Source: Draconibacterium sp. (lineage in GTDB: Bacteria > Bacteroidota > Bacteroidia > Bacteroidales > Prolixibacteraceae). From it: a stretch of DNA of 64,000 bases. A program made the translations under genes and the position numbers. Below are positions 36,131 to 46,331 of the stretch, piece by piece (position 1 is the first letter of the stretch; each line of letters begins with the position of its first letter). The stretch lies in contig JADIYN010000023.1 of assembly GCA_016705335.1 (NCBI GenBank), forward strand, positions 1 through 64,000, given 5' to 3'. Below the pieces are notes generated by a model. That model did not search any database, was not told the origin of the DNA, and saw only the letters and a program-made list of their open reading frames with translations.

Positions 36131-39100
36131 TTACCTTTTGATCAATTTTTGAGTATGGATATTATTAAAAAGCTCAGTTTTTACTATGTATATACCTTGT
36201 TTTAATGCCTGTATGTCAAATGTTTCAAGTGTATTTTGAACAATTCGACTTTGTACTTCCCTGCCTGTCATATCGAAAATAGTTATTCTTGTACCATCCT
36301 CAGGTAACTCTGAAAATCTTATTGTAACGTTATTACTTGCCGGATTAGGATACACATCAATTTTAAGGTTATTAAATAACTCATCAGTATTGGTTAGTTG
36401 CGTAATAACTTGTTCCTCTTCAAGAACATTTTCATCAATTAAAACATCTTCCTGCACTATTCCTTTTTTAGTTATATCATCAACAGTTATCGATCTGTAA
36501 GTGCAATAAACTGAAAAGGTATAATTTGCTATTTCCGACTGACCAAACGATGTTGGCATTCCACCAGACCATGTTTGTGATGACTGTGCCCTGCCGGGTT
36601 TTCCAACTGAGTATCTGATTCCCGGATTATTTTGAAAAACCCAAGATAACCAAACTGTTTGTCCTGCATTAACCTGTACCGGACTTGTTAATGAAACTGT
36701 TTGCCATCCGCTTGTTGAACTTATTACAGTTGAAACAGTTTTGCCTAGTTGCGATGATGGTAAACCAGCCTGATCAGCATAAACACCCATCAGAACATTA
36801 CCCGTACCTCCATTGTGATATATGGAAATACTTTCTATTTTTCCTGCTTTATTAAAGGTTACTGGCATAGCACGTCGGTTTGGTGCAGTTGACACCAAGG
36901 GATATACCACTGAAGTACCAATAATTTCAGCAATCGAAAGCGGAGTATAATTACAATAAATTGAAAAATTGTAATCGGCCATATCTGAGCTCCCAAATGT
37001 AGAAGGCATTCCGGAAGTCCAAGTACCTGAAGATTGTGCCCTGCCAGGATTTCCGATTGTATATCGAATTCCAGGATTGTTTTGAAAACCCATGATAGCC
37101 AAACTGTCTGTCCTGCGTTAACCTGTACCGGACTAGTTAATGAAACTGTTTGCCAACCAGTTGTTGAATTGATAACTGTTGATGCAGTTTTACCTAATTG
37201 TGATGATGGTAATCCAACCTGATCAGCATAAACTCCCATCATAACATTTCCTGTTCCACCATTATGGAATATTGAAATACTTTCAATCATTCCAGCATCC
37301 TTAAATGTTACAGCAACTGCTCTCCTGTTTGGTGCGGTTGATACTAAATCTGAAACATAAGTGTTGCCCAATATTCCAGGGCTGTTGTTAACTACTTCTG
37401 GTTTACTGGCCTGCAATGTAATAACCAATTGTCTGGTGGAACTTGAAGAAATATTTCCGGCAGCATCTTTTGTCCATGCAAAAAGGGTTTTTGTTCCTTC
37501 GGTAGAAAAAGAGAAAGAAGTTGGAGCAGTTGCATTCCATCCTGAATTTCCGGCAGTTGGAACTGTTGAACTTTCAGTTAACAAAAATCCAGTAACAGTA
37601 TTATTGTCGGAAGCGGAAAATGAAGAAACAGGAACAATCAAAGTGCTATTAGTTGACGGTACTACAAATGATATAATTGTTGGTGGTGTCGTATCAGTTG
37701 TGATCTGTGATGCGGTTTTAATTAGAATTATCGATGTAAAAGGTAGTAATGAAACTTTATCACTAACCTGTTTGCCATTTATGTCCTTGTAAATGGTATT
37801 ACCGAGGTTGAATTCTTTTGATTGTTTTGTGTCGTTATAAAATATTACATCAGTTTCTCCTGTTGCCAAAGCGACAACATTAATTGTTGAGTTTGCATCC
37901 TGTGCTGTTGATACTTTCCAACCTGCAAAATCATAATATTTTGTTTCATCAACCTTGAAAACAGCCGATTTATTGTAATGATTAACATAAATGTTGTTGG
38001 TAAAATTTACTTTCCCGTTGCGTTGACTACCCAAAAACTGAATGGCTTTATTTTCCATATTTCTGGCTTTTGCATAAAGTATATTGTTATTAAACTTACT
38101 GCCCCCCAAATCAGTACTTATATGATATTGTCTGCCATTATTATAAGAAGTATTATACCTGATTGTTTCATTGAAACTATTGTGTAGAAAAATTCCAGCA
38201 TCTGAAATATTTGTTACTGTGTTGTATTCCACTGTAACGCCCCCGGAATTTTCATCCAAATAAATTCCGTGACCCTGGCAAATACCGTAAGGATTACATC
38301 CATCAAGTGATCCAAATACACCATCGATAATATTATATCTAATTATTGACCCGGAAGTAGGGGCATTGGGATATGAACCGGCTGCAGCTGTATAAATGCC
38401 ACCACCATCATCCTTTGTTAAAAGAGCATTTTGAACAAAATTATATTCAACAACATTTCTTTTATGAAACTGGATCCCGTTATAACCCGAATTTGTAACA
38501 CGATTATACTTAATCACATTATCGTTACCCTCAACATACAAACCTGATCCCATGTACCATTCTCCAATACCGGATAATCCAAGTCCATCTAATAATGAGG
38601 TATTGTTAATTTTGTTATCTGTATATGTTGATTTTTCTGAATAACCTTCAATGCCTATATGATTTGCTCCGCTAACAGTATTATTTGAAATATTACCAGA
38701 CAAACCTGGAGAAATGAAAACACCTTTTTCATCGGGAAATGAAACTGTATTATTATCAATATTTACATAAGAGCCGGAACTGGTTATCCCGCTTTCTTTA
38801 TTGTGCAATAGTTCTAAGTCTTTAATAGTAACATAATTATAACTTCTTCCAGCTACACCAATCCCATGTACAGAACCTCTAACCACATGATTTGCAGGCG
38901 AACTCCCACCAGGTGTCCATAGGTAAACTGTTTTTGTAGCTGAATCATAATACCATTCACCTGCTGAATCAAGAAACTCAAGTTTACCAACTAAAACAAA
39001 CCCGGTTTTAGTATTTAGGCTGGGATAAGGTGTTCCGGACAATGTTAAAGTTTTGCTATTTGAAGAAGTTACATAAGTTACCATTGAGTATGGACTTGTT

Positions 39101-39721
39101 CTGGCTATCCATTTTGCACCCGAATAATTAATTGAGCCATTTAAATCGTTACAGGTGAAAGATTTAGTAGTATTTACTGTATGAACAGCTAAATAACTCT
39201 TATTTGGATGACGAGCTACTTTCACTCTATCTCCATCGATAAATAATTGATTTATTTGAGTACTAAAAGTAGTTTTGTAAATGTTGCCTGAGTGTAATTT
39301 CCATCCTGTTATTAGTTCGGAACCATAAATTTTGGTTTATCGCCGGTTCCATATGCACCATAAGTTATCCTGCTGCCTAAGTACCCGAAGATTTAACAGT
39401 AATTGTACCACTCCATTCGTCACCACGTTTAAACAGAATCTGGTCGCCTGGCTTTGGTGTAAAGCTGTTCACTTTTGTAAGTGTCTTCCAGGATAAACTT
39501 TCACTTGTGCCAGAATTTGAATCACTTCCTGAATTGCTTACATAATAAATAGTTGCATTTACTGTGAATGAAAATAAAACTAAAACCGATAGCATAATCA
39601 ATCGGTAAAAACTCTTCTTTGACAAAGAGACAATCTGAAATAAAGATGGCAAATTCCTAACTCCTTGAGCAGGATTTGAAGATTTTAATTTGATCATAAT
39701 TTTACTTTTTAAAGCGTCCAA
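36131..39721 (-). pseudogene. T9SS-secreted right-handed beta-helix protein, three frameshifts
   Basis: About 1197 residues after repair. A long N-terminus with a hydrophobic signal segment (LIMLSVLVLFSFTVNA) precedes YYVSNSGSDSNSGTSESLSWKTL, a typical Bacteroidota pectate-lyase-like/parallel beta-helix start. Many N-rich helix turns follow (NIDNNTVSF, NISNNTVSG, VIKYNRVTNSGYNGIQFH, VEYNTVTNISDAGIFLH). Then come an Ig-like domain and two tandem repeats of about 125 residues (VSTAPNRRAVAVTF, GGTGNVMMGVYADQ, AGQTVWLSWVF). The C-terminus (VYPNPASNNVTIRF to YIVKTELFNNI) is a T9SS sorting domain. Frame changes lie near 39386, 39338 and 37085; each needs one added base. It is probably a polysaccharide-binding or -cleaving surface protein. 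Confidence 0.8.
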
Positions 39722-40580
39722 AAAAAAATAATTAGTTCGAGATCAAACCAGTAAATCACATCAAACAAGACATAGATAATTCACATCACCGAAAAACAAG
39801 GTGATTACATTTTGTTGAAATAAGTTCTTAAAAACCGGTTGGACGGGTTTGTAAATTATTTTCCAACCAGTAAGTTTTAAAAATATTTCTTCTAAACATT
39901 TTACAAATGAGCCCAACGCATCATCTGTTACTTTTTTAATAAGTTACTTTTAAATCTTTTCTTCAATAAAAAGAAAAAAAAGCGTCCTACTGTCTTATTT
40001 CAAATTTGATTTATGGGTTTGTAAATCGCTGTAAAAATATATTTAACAATTAAACTAAAGTGTATGATTTTTACTGAAATTTTTGGACACAAGTGCCTAT
40101 ATTTATCTAAGTATTTTACCGATAAGTTGGATTTTAATCTTAAAACTAATTAGTAATGTTGAAATCTGATTGAATTTCAAATTTTACTTTTTACAGGGGG
40201 GCTCAACCTGAAAATTAATCGTTGAAATTTTATTATCAGAAACATAAAACAGATTTTAAATCGAAACAGGTAAAAATCTATTTTTATTAATTACTACTGT
40301 TCAGCGCATTGTTATCGGTATTGACAAGGTAAACCGGATTAAGAAATTATTGAGATTATTATATTCAAGACTATTGAAATTAAATATCGTATCAACATTC
40401 GTAAGTAATGATGACTGCAGAAGTATTGACCATAAATAAAATAATAATTACTGGCAGAAATCCGGGATACACAGCAACACTCCAATAAATAGCGGGATGC
40501 TATATCTGGAAGTAACTTTTCCCGTACCTCTGAAAAAAATAACATGAAATGAAATCTCTGTCAAAATTCAGGCATGAATG
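39722..40580. other. 859-bp AT-rich region without a supported gene
   Basis: Only short chance frames; a 68-codon minus-strand one at 40339-40545 has no convincing protein character. The region must contain the promoter of the beta-helix gene. No RNA gene or repeat was recognised. Confidence 0.45.
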
Positions 40581-40877
40581 TCACCTGATATTATTTTCTA
40601 TTAATCTTGAAAAACCTGTGTAAGGATGTAGTTCTTTTATTTCAAAACTGATATATCCATTTTTAAAGAGCGGTAATTCTGAAAGAATTTTCTTTGCTTC
40701 TGTTTTATCGTTGCATTCCAGAATTAGAACTGCACAATGGTTTTCATCGAAATAAATTTCGCGCAGAATATCTTTTTGCTGAAGTTCAAGAACTGCACGG
40801 GCTTCTTCTTTCAGGATTTCTTTATCTGAATATGCACTGAGTTTTTTCAGTTCGGTTTCTGTGGCAAGTATTTTCAT
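40581..40877 (-). CDS. YciI/muconolactone isomerase-like small protein
   Basis: The ATG at 40877 (MKILATETELKKLSAYSDKEILKEEARAVLELQQKDILREIYF) gives about 98 residues and is preferred over the in-frame upstream start at 40922. The pattern is that of the dimeric alpha+beta-barrel YciI/muconolactone isomerase-like group: VLILECNDKTEAKKILSELPLFKNGYISFEIKELHPYTGF. Reaction unknown; such proteins bind small aromatic or acidic ligands in some cases. It lies 73 bp downstream of the UvrA-like gene on the same strand and may be co-transcribed with it. Confidence 0.65.
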   Translation of the reverse strand: MKILATETELKKLSAYSDKEILKEEARAVLELQQKDILREIYFDENHCAVLILECNDKTEAKKILSELPLFKNGYISFEIKELHPYTGFSRLIENNIR

Positions 40878-40950
40878 GTAGTTTTTCGTTTTAATGTATT
40901 CAACCTTAATATTTTTCGTCACACTGAGCGCAGTCGTAGTAATTGAAATT

Positions 40951-43200
40951 TCACAAATATCTCCCGGTAATACTCTCTGGATTTGCTTTTATCTGTTGCG
41001 GTGTTCCTTCGGCCATTACACGTCCACCGGAATTACCGCCTTCGGGGCCCATATCAATTATCCAGTCAGCACGTTTGATGATGTCGGTGTTGTGCTCGAT
41101 AATGATAACCGTGTTTTTGTTTTCCACCAGCTTTTTAACAATCTGATAAAACATTTCAATATCCGACCGGTGCAGTCCGGTGGTGGGTTCGTCCATAATA
41201 TAAATGCTGCTGGTTTTCTGCAATTCGGCGGCAATTTTCAGCCGCTGCGATTCGCCACCCGAAAGCGAACTGAGTGTTTGCCCCAATTTCAGGTAACCAA
41301 GCCCCACTTCTTTTAATAATTGAAGTTGCCGCGTGATTTTTGGTGAATTGAAAAATTTCAATGCTTCGTTTACCGAAAGGTCCAGTACTTCGGCAATGTT
41401 TTTTCCGCTGTATTTCAGTTCCAGAACGTCGGCGTGGTAACGTTTTCCTTCACATTCGTCGCATTGCGATTTTACAGCATCAATAAAATTGAGTTCGTAA
41501 CTGATAAAACCCTGGCCGTTGCATTTCGGGCAGGCACCTTTGCTGTTAAAACTGAAAAGCGATGCTTCGGAACGGGTCGCTTCGGCAAACTCTTTGCGAA
41601 TCTGGTCAAAAATGCCGGTAAAAGTAACCGGGTTGGCGCGCGACGATTTTCCGATGGGCGACTGGTCAATCACCACAGCCTCGGGATGTTGCGGCAGAAA
41701 ACATTCGTGAATCAGCGTGCTTTTCCCGCTTCCCGAAACCCCGGTTACACAGGTGAGCACACCTTTTGGAATTTTTACCGAAACATTTTTCAGGTTATTA
41801 AGACTGGCATTTTTTATTTCGAAGAAACCGCCGACATTTCGTTTATTACCGTTCAACGGAATTTCAGCATGAAGATATTTGCCAGTAACGCTTTCAGTGT
41901 GAATAATTTCTTCTGTCGGGCCATTAAAAACTACTTTTCCTCCGTTGATACCGGCGCCGGGACCGAGGTCAAGTATCAACTCGCAATTCCTGATAACTTC
42001 GGGGTCGTGTTCCACCACAAAAACGCTGTTGCCACGGTTTTTCAGTTCATACAAAAGCGATATCAGTTTTTCGGTGTCACACGGGTGCAGTCCGGTTGTG
42101 GGTTCGTCCAAAACATACAGTAGGTCAACGAGGTTGCAATCCAGTTGCCGCGCCATTTTTACCCGCTGTGATTCTCCGCCCGACAAAGTCCCCACCGGTC
42201 GTTCGAGACTGAGATAACCAACCCCGATGTGAATGAGTTGTTCCAGCACAAAAATGGCTTTTCGGGTGATGGGAATGGCCATTTCATCATCAATTTCTTT
42301 CAGAAATTCAAGTACTTCCGGCAACTCCCAGCGACAAACCTCATCGATGGAAACGCCTTTGAGTTTTACATTGCGGGCGGCTTCACTGATTCTCGAACCA
42401 TTACATTCCGCACAGGTTTCGTATTTGAAAAAGCGGAGATAGGCATTTTTATCCTCCTCGCTGGCTTCGTCTTCCCCTTTTTCGGCCATAGAGCGTTCCA
42501 GTTTTCGGGCAAGTCCTTCAAAAGTGCGGTTGTACGAAAGTTTTTCTTTTGAACCCTGAATTTTGAAAGGTTCAGAAAAAAGCAGTAAGTTGAACTCCTC
42601 GGGCGTTAAATCCTTTAGTTTCTTTTCAGTATCAACAACATGCAGGTTAATGAGTTCATTCCATAGAAAACTGCCCGGTTTATAATGAATGTGTAGGATT
42701 CCGCCCTCGCGGATGGACTTTTCCATATCGAGAAACAGTGAAAGGTCGATTTTGGCCACTTTCCCCAGCCCGTGACAATGCGGGCACATTCCCTGCGGGT
42801 GGTTAAACGAAAACAAAAACGAAGCGCCGATAAACGGTTTACCCACACGCGAAAACAAAAGCCGCAGATAGGTATTTACTTCAGTTGCAGTGCCCACCGT
42901 GCTGCGCAGGTTGTTACCCATCTTTTTCTGGTCGATAACCATGGCGGTTGACAGGTGCAGAATGTCGTCAACGTCGGGTCGCGTAAGTTTAGGAAGCCGT
43001 TTGCGTGCAAAAGTGGAGAAGGTTTCAATCAGCTGCCGCTGTGCCTCTGTGTAAATAGTGTCGAACAGCAGCGATGATTTGCCCGAGCCCGAAACACCCG
43101 TGAAAGCCACCACTTTGTGTTTGGGAATCTCCAAAGAAATGTTTTTCAGGTTGTTGGTGTGCGCGTTTGTTATGATGATTTTCTGAAAATTGTTTTCCAT
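40951..43200 (-). CDS. short UvrA-like ABC ATPase (UvrA2/DrrC type)
   Basis: A 749-residue protein, shorter than canonical UvrA (about 940). First ATPase: Walker A GVSGSGKSS (35-43), zinc-type Cys clusters (CPHCHGLG, CAECNG), signature GGESQRVKMARQL, Walker B VLDEPTTGLHP. Second: GVSGSGKSTLIH, CPKCNGQG, CDECEG, GGESQRLKIAAEL and MDEPTTGLHRSD. The shorter length, with the first insertion reduced, is characteristic of UvrA2-like proteins linked to drug resistance (DrrC) rather than housekeeping repair. A PadR regulator gene precedes it with 4 bp of spacing. It presumably protects DNA or removes a DNA-bound compound. Substrate not defined. Confidence 0.85.
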   Translation of the reverse strand: MENNFQKIIITNAHTNNLKNISLEIPKHKVVAFTGVSGSGKSSLLFDTIYTEAQRQLIETFSTFARKRLPKLTRPDVDDILHLSTAMVIDQKKMGNNLRSTVGTATEVNTYLRLLFSRVGKPFIGASFLFSFNHPQGMCPHCHGLGKVAKIDLSLFLDMEKSIREGGILHIHYKPGSFLWNELINLHVVDTEKKLKDLTPEEFNLLLFSEPFKIQGSKEKLSYNRTFEGLARKLERSMAEKGEDEASEEDKNAYLRFFKYETCAECNGSRISEAARNVKLKGVSIDEVCRWELPEVLEFLKEIDDEMAIPITRKAIFVLEQLIHIGVGYLSLERPVGTLSGGESQRVKMARQLDCNLVDLLYVLDEPTTGLHPCDTEKLISLLYELKNRGNSVFVVEHDPEVIRNCELILDLGPGAGINGGKVVFNGPTEEIIHTESVTGKYLHAEIPLNGNKRNVGGFFEIKNASLNNLKNVSVKIPKGVLTCVTGVSGSGKSTLIHECFLPQHPEAVVIDQSPIGKSSRANPVTFTGIFDQIRKEFAEATRSEASLFSFNSKGACPKCNGQGFISYELNFIDAVKSQCDECEGKRYHADVLELKYSGKNIAEVLDLSVNEALKFFNSPKITRQLQLLKEVGLGYLKLGQTLSSLSGGESQRLKIAAELQKTSSIYIMDEPTTGLHRSDIEMFYQIVKKLVENKNTVIIIEHNTDIIKRADWIIDMGPEGGNSGGRVMAEGTPQQIKANPESITGRYL

Positions 43201-43204
43201 GTTT

Positions 43205-43750
43205 TTACTGTTTGGCGGTTACTTGTTCAAGGTAAGCTTCGGCCCACTCAATTTCTGCTTTGTACAAATATTGCGGACGCACTGCCAGCGCCATCCGGTG
43301 TACCGGACAGTTTTCACCTTCAAGGTATTTCTGAAGTTCGCCATAACCGGAAAGTAATTCTTTTAATTTGCGGATGTAAGCATTTAAACTTGTGACCTTT
43401 TGCTCGTCGGTTAGCACATTTAGGTTCGAAACGGCTAAATCGATGTCCCAACGGTGGTGGTCGAACTCCGAAAAAAGCCCCGATATTTCGCCGTTTAACC
43501 TCACTTTTCCAAGGTCGGCAAGTGAATAAACCTTTTGAGCAACATTGTTGGTTGATTGTTTAACCTCGCAGTTTATCAGCCCTTTTTCTTCCAGCTTTTT
43601 CAGAATTTTGTACACCGATGACATGGAGATTTCGGTCCAGTAACGCATGTCGCGCATCCTGATTTCGTGTTCGAGGTCGTACCCATGCATGGGCCGTTCC
43701 GATAACAACCCCAGCACAGCAATTTCTTTATTTCCTAATTTATCGCTCAT
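43205..43750 (-). CDS. PadR family transcriptional regulator
   Basis: A 181-residue winged-helix protein: LGLLSERPMHGYDLEHEIRMRDMRYWTEISMSSVYKILKKLEEKGLINCEVKQ is the PadR N-terminal domain, followed by the helical C-terminal dimerisation part. PadR regulators usually bind a small lipophilic ligand and release DNA. It is the first gene of the unit with the UvrA-like ATPase (4-bp gap). The control region upstream holds two similar inverted repeats, consistent with autoregulation. Intact. Confidence 0.9.
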   Translation of the reverse strand: MSDKLGNKEIAVLGLLSERPMHGYDLEHEIRMRDMRYWTEISMSSVYKILKKLEEKGLINCEVKQSTNNVAQKVYSLADLGKVRLNGEISGLFSEFDHHRWDIDLAVSNLNVLTDEQKVTSLNAYIRKLKELLSGYGELQKYLEGENCPVHRMALAVRPQYLYKAEIEWAEAYLEQVTAKQ

Positions 43751-43822
43751 ATATTGTAATGTTACACTATTTAATTATGAGGCAAATATAAAATGAAAAT
43801 TATATTGTAACGTTACAATATA
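43751..43822 (-). promoter_or_regulatory. promoter and paired operators of the PadR-UvrA unit
   Basis: A perfect 22-bp palindrome centred on TGTAACGTTACA (43801-43822) and an imperfect copy with TGTAATGTTACA (43751-43770), abutting the start codon, have centres 51 bp apart. Between them the minus strand reads TATATTTG, a good -7 element. Two sites around a promoter next to a PadR gene strongly suggest PadR binding sites (inference). Confidence 0.75.
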
Positions 43823-43846
43823 AATATTTTTTTTCGATAATTATAA

Positions 43847-43960
43847 GATGCCAGAGGCATCAAATGTTTATAGGAAAGTAGCAGATTCCGGTACGGCTCC
43901 GCGGGAGTCGAATATTTCTATTATTGTTATTTCTATAAATATGTAAACCCTCCGGGTTTA
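43847..43960. repeat. composite palindromic repeat, REP/BIME-like
   Basis: GATGCC/GGCATC (43847-43861, 3-base loop) and TAAACCC/GGGTTTA (43944-43960, 3-base loop) bound a 114-bp segment. Inside, AAATGTTTATAG near the left end is roughly complementary to CTATAAATATGT near the right. It occupies the space between the PadR promoter and the LRR gene end. Confidence 0.5.
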
Positions 43961-44003
43961 AAGTAGCTATTCACTTAATTTAGATGCTATGTAGTCTTCC
44001 TTT

Positions 44004-44891
44004 TCAACCAACTACATTTATCCCCTTTTCACTCAGTTTCCTGAGGGAAGCCGGTGGAATTCTGTTGCCTGTTAAATCAACAAATTCAAGGTTTTCAAGT
44101 GAAAAAAGCGGCGAAATATCCTGAATCCGATTGTTGGCGAGGTTCAGTTCCCGCAGGTTGGTGAGGTATTCCAGCGAGTCGATATCCGAAATCCGATTGT
44201 CAGACAGATTCATTATCTCAATTAACCCAAGATTTTCAATATGGCGCAGGTCATCGATAAAATTACCGGATAAATCAACATTGACGGCATGAATACAATA
44301 CTGAATTCCATCAAGGTCGTCAATGTCTGATTCAGAAAATTCAAACTCATCGATATCTTCGAGATAGTAGGCCGGAAAACTGATTTTTGCGTGTCCGTAC
44401 TGCCGTATTTTTACGGCTTCATAAAAAGTTACCGGTTTGTTTTTACGGTTGTTAAGATTTCCGGTTTTTTGTTTTTGACCAAATTCTGATTTTACAGTAA
44501 AACCGTCACTGTCGAAATCCCATGCATACACCGGTGAATAGTCAATATCTTCAAGACTTTCGATGGCGTTGGCTATTTCTTCAATACGCTCAAGTTTCAG
44601 AACGTGAGCATAATTGAGCAGAGCATCAAAATTCTCAGATTCAGCGAGTTTTACAATTTCTGAACGATGAAACTCTCCACGGTCGGGATGATACAGCAAC
44701 ATTAATTTTGAAAAACCCTTTCCGTTTTCATCAATCTCAACCAGTATATAATCGCTGATTATGTCAGCAATTTTCCGTAATGAAACGAACTGCTGATTTT
44801 TGTACAAATTGATCAAAACCACAGAAATTTTGTTCAGATTCTCTGCGGAATATGCTTCGAGTAAATTATTTCTCAATGTTTGAATTTCCAT
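44004..44891 (-). CDS. leucine-rich repeat protein
   Basis: A 295-residue protein with no signal peptide. The C-terminal 100 residues hold about five leucine-rich repeats: AVNVDLSGNFIDDLRHIENLG, IEIMNLSDNRISDIDSLEYLT, LRELNLANNRIQDISPLFSLE, LEFVDLTGNRIPPASLRKL. The N-terminal two thirds are helical and of unknown type (LMLLYHPDRGEFHRSEIVKLAES; a J-domain-like HPDRG is present but without other J features). LRRs bind proteins; partner unknown. It opens a run of minus-strand accessory genes. Confidence 0.75.
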   Translation of the reverse strand: MEIQTLRNNLLEAYSAENLNKISVVLINLYKNQQFVSLRKIADIISDYILVEIDENGKGFSKLMLLYHPDRGEFHRSEIVKLAESENFDALLNYAHVLKLERIEEIANAIESLEDIDYSPVYAWDFDSDGFTVKSEFGQKQKTGNLNNRKNKPVTFYEAVKIRQYGHAKISFPAYYLEDIDEFEFSESDIDDLDGIQYCIHAVNVDLSGNFIDDLRHIENLGLIEIMNLSDNRISDIDSLEYLTNLRELNLANNRIQDISPLFSLENLEFVDLTGNRIPPASLRKLSEKGINVVG

Positions 44892-44960
44892 GTTTATTTT
44901 TTAAGGTGACGCGATTTCCAAACAGCGTTACTTTCGACAGTTCGGAAACTGCCGCACCTG

Positions 44961-45670
44961 TTATTTCTGCATGGCCTGTTTTTTCAATTCGTCAGGCATT
45001 TTTTCGATCGCATAACGAAGCGCAGTTCGTGGCATCACTGTTTTTTTACTCATTACATATTCAAAAACTTCCTGTTGGTGAGCCTGACTGGCAGCTTTCA
45101 ACATCCATCCATAACCTTTTTGCACCAAATCGTCTTTATCCAAAAGCAAAATATCCGCAATTTCAAAAATGTCATTCAAAAACAATCCTTTTCTGGCAGG
45201 AATAATAAGCGAAACAGCAGCTGCACGTTTAACCCATCGGTTTTCTGTGTGTGCGAACTCCTTCAGTTTTTCAAGAAATCCGGGGTACATCATTACAAAA
45301 TCGCCAACTGTGTGGTTGCAAAGTGTGTCACACGATGCCCAGTTATTTACATAATTTCTTATCCAGCGTTCAAGCGTTTCAAAATCGGCAGGTTCAAATT
45401 TTTTACTAAGCCGCGCCGACCAATCGCAGGCAATAAACGTTTCTTCCATGTAAAACCGACTGCCATAGTTTTTCACACAAAGCAATAATCTCAGCTTTTG
45501 GTTTTTCCTTTATTTCTGCAAAAAATTCTTTGCTGATTTTCTGAACTGTTGCAGATTTCACGCCATAAACCGTTATCTGTTCCTTAAAGAAATATTCACT
45601 TTGTTTACGGGTTTTTTTCATCAGCGTTTTCAATAAGGGTTTGTTGGATTTTTGTTATAATTTCGTTCAT
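44961..45670 (-). pseudogene. DNA alkylation repair-like (AlkD-type HEAT) protein, two frameshifts
   Basis: The start is probably ATG 45670 (MNEIITKIQQTLIENADEK), which joins TRKQSEYFFKEQITVYGVKSATVQKI if one A is removed from the A7 run (plus-strand T7 45612-45618). A second change near 45452-45455 joins ALCEKLWQS to YMEETFIACDWSARL. The rest runs intact (WASCDTLCNHTVGDF, RRWVKRAAAVSLIIPARKG, DDLVQKGYGWMLKAASQ) to 44961. These are the HEAT-like repeats of the AlkC/AlkD-type DNA alkylation repair family. Repaired length is about 236 residues. It would remove alkylated bases. Confidence 0.7.
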
Positions 45671-45682
45671 GATTTCTAAAAT

Positions 45683-46207
45683 CTAAATTTCATTTTCTAT
45701 TGATTCTACACTCAATTTCCACTTTAGCAAAGTTTCAGTTTCTCCGGTTTTTACAAAACCATTTTTATCGAGCACACGAAACGAAGCAATATTCTGTTTT
45801 TCAGTATCTGCAACAATAGTCCTGATACCCTGCTGCTTTTTAGCCCACGATATCATTCCTCCAACAGCTTCGGTCATAAAACCTAAGCCGGTGAATGTTT
45901 CGTACGTTCCATAACCAATTTCAATTTCTCCGTCGGCATTTGGTGCCCCAACAAAACATAAGTCGCCCACCATTTTGTTATCTTCTTTTGAAATGATTGT
46001 CCAAAGTGTTGAGAACAGGTAGTTTTTCGAGGTGTCGGCAACATTGGGCAAAATGGTCTGTTCAAACGCTTCTTTCAGTTCAGGAGAAATTGACCGTGAA
46101 GTTTCATTCAGATTCAGTTCAAGTTCCAAAGAGTTGTCGTTCTTGATATACTTTTCGAGCTGTTTGTAAGTCAGTGGTTTAATTATAAGTCGTTTTGTTT
46201 CAATCAT
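45683..46207 (-). CDS. GNAT family N-acetyltransferase
   Basis: A 174-residue RimJ/RimL-like acetyltransferase (Acetyltransf_3): LIIKPLTYKQLEKYI, then VGDLCFVGAPNADGEIEIGYGTYETFTGLGFMTEAVGGMISWA with the acetyl-CoA loop, and IVADTEKQNIASFRVLDKNGFVKTGET at the C-terminus. Substrate cannot be predicted. It lies 12 bp upstream of the alkylation-repair gene start and may be co-transcribed with it. Confidence 0.85.
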   Translation of the reverse strand: MIETKRLIIKPLTYKQLEKYIKNDNSLELELNLNETSRSISPELKEAFEQTILPNVADTSKNYLFSTLWTIISKEDNKMVGDLCFVGAPNADGEIEIGYGTYETFTGLGFMTEAVGGMISWAKKQQGIRTIVADTEKQNIASFRVLDKNGFVKTGETETLLKWKLSVESIENEI

Positions 46208-46331
46208 TGTTATTTTGATTTTTTTTTTATTTGAGAGTGATAATTAGCTTTTTTCTTTCATTTTTCTGTAGTCCTTATTTTGTTATTCCTTCAATATAAA
46301 AACTTTATGCTTTCCTTATTAAAATTCATTA

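Noticed and set aside
40339..40545. 68-codon minus-strand frame as a gene
   Set aside because: No family, no start context, and it lies in low-complexity AT-rich DNA.
44004..44891. J-domain chaperone, from the HPDRG in the LRR protein
   Set aside because: The HPD-like tripeptide occurs in an unrelated helix context without the four-helix J-domain arrangement.
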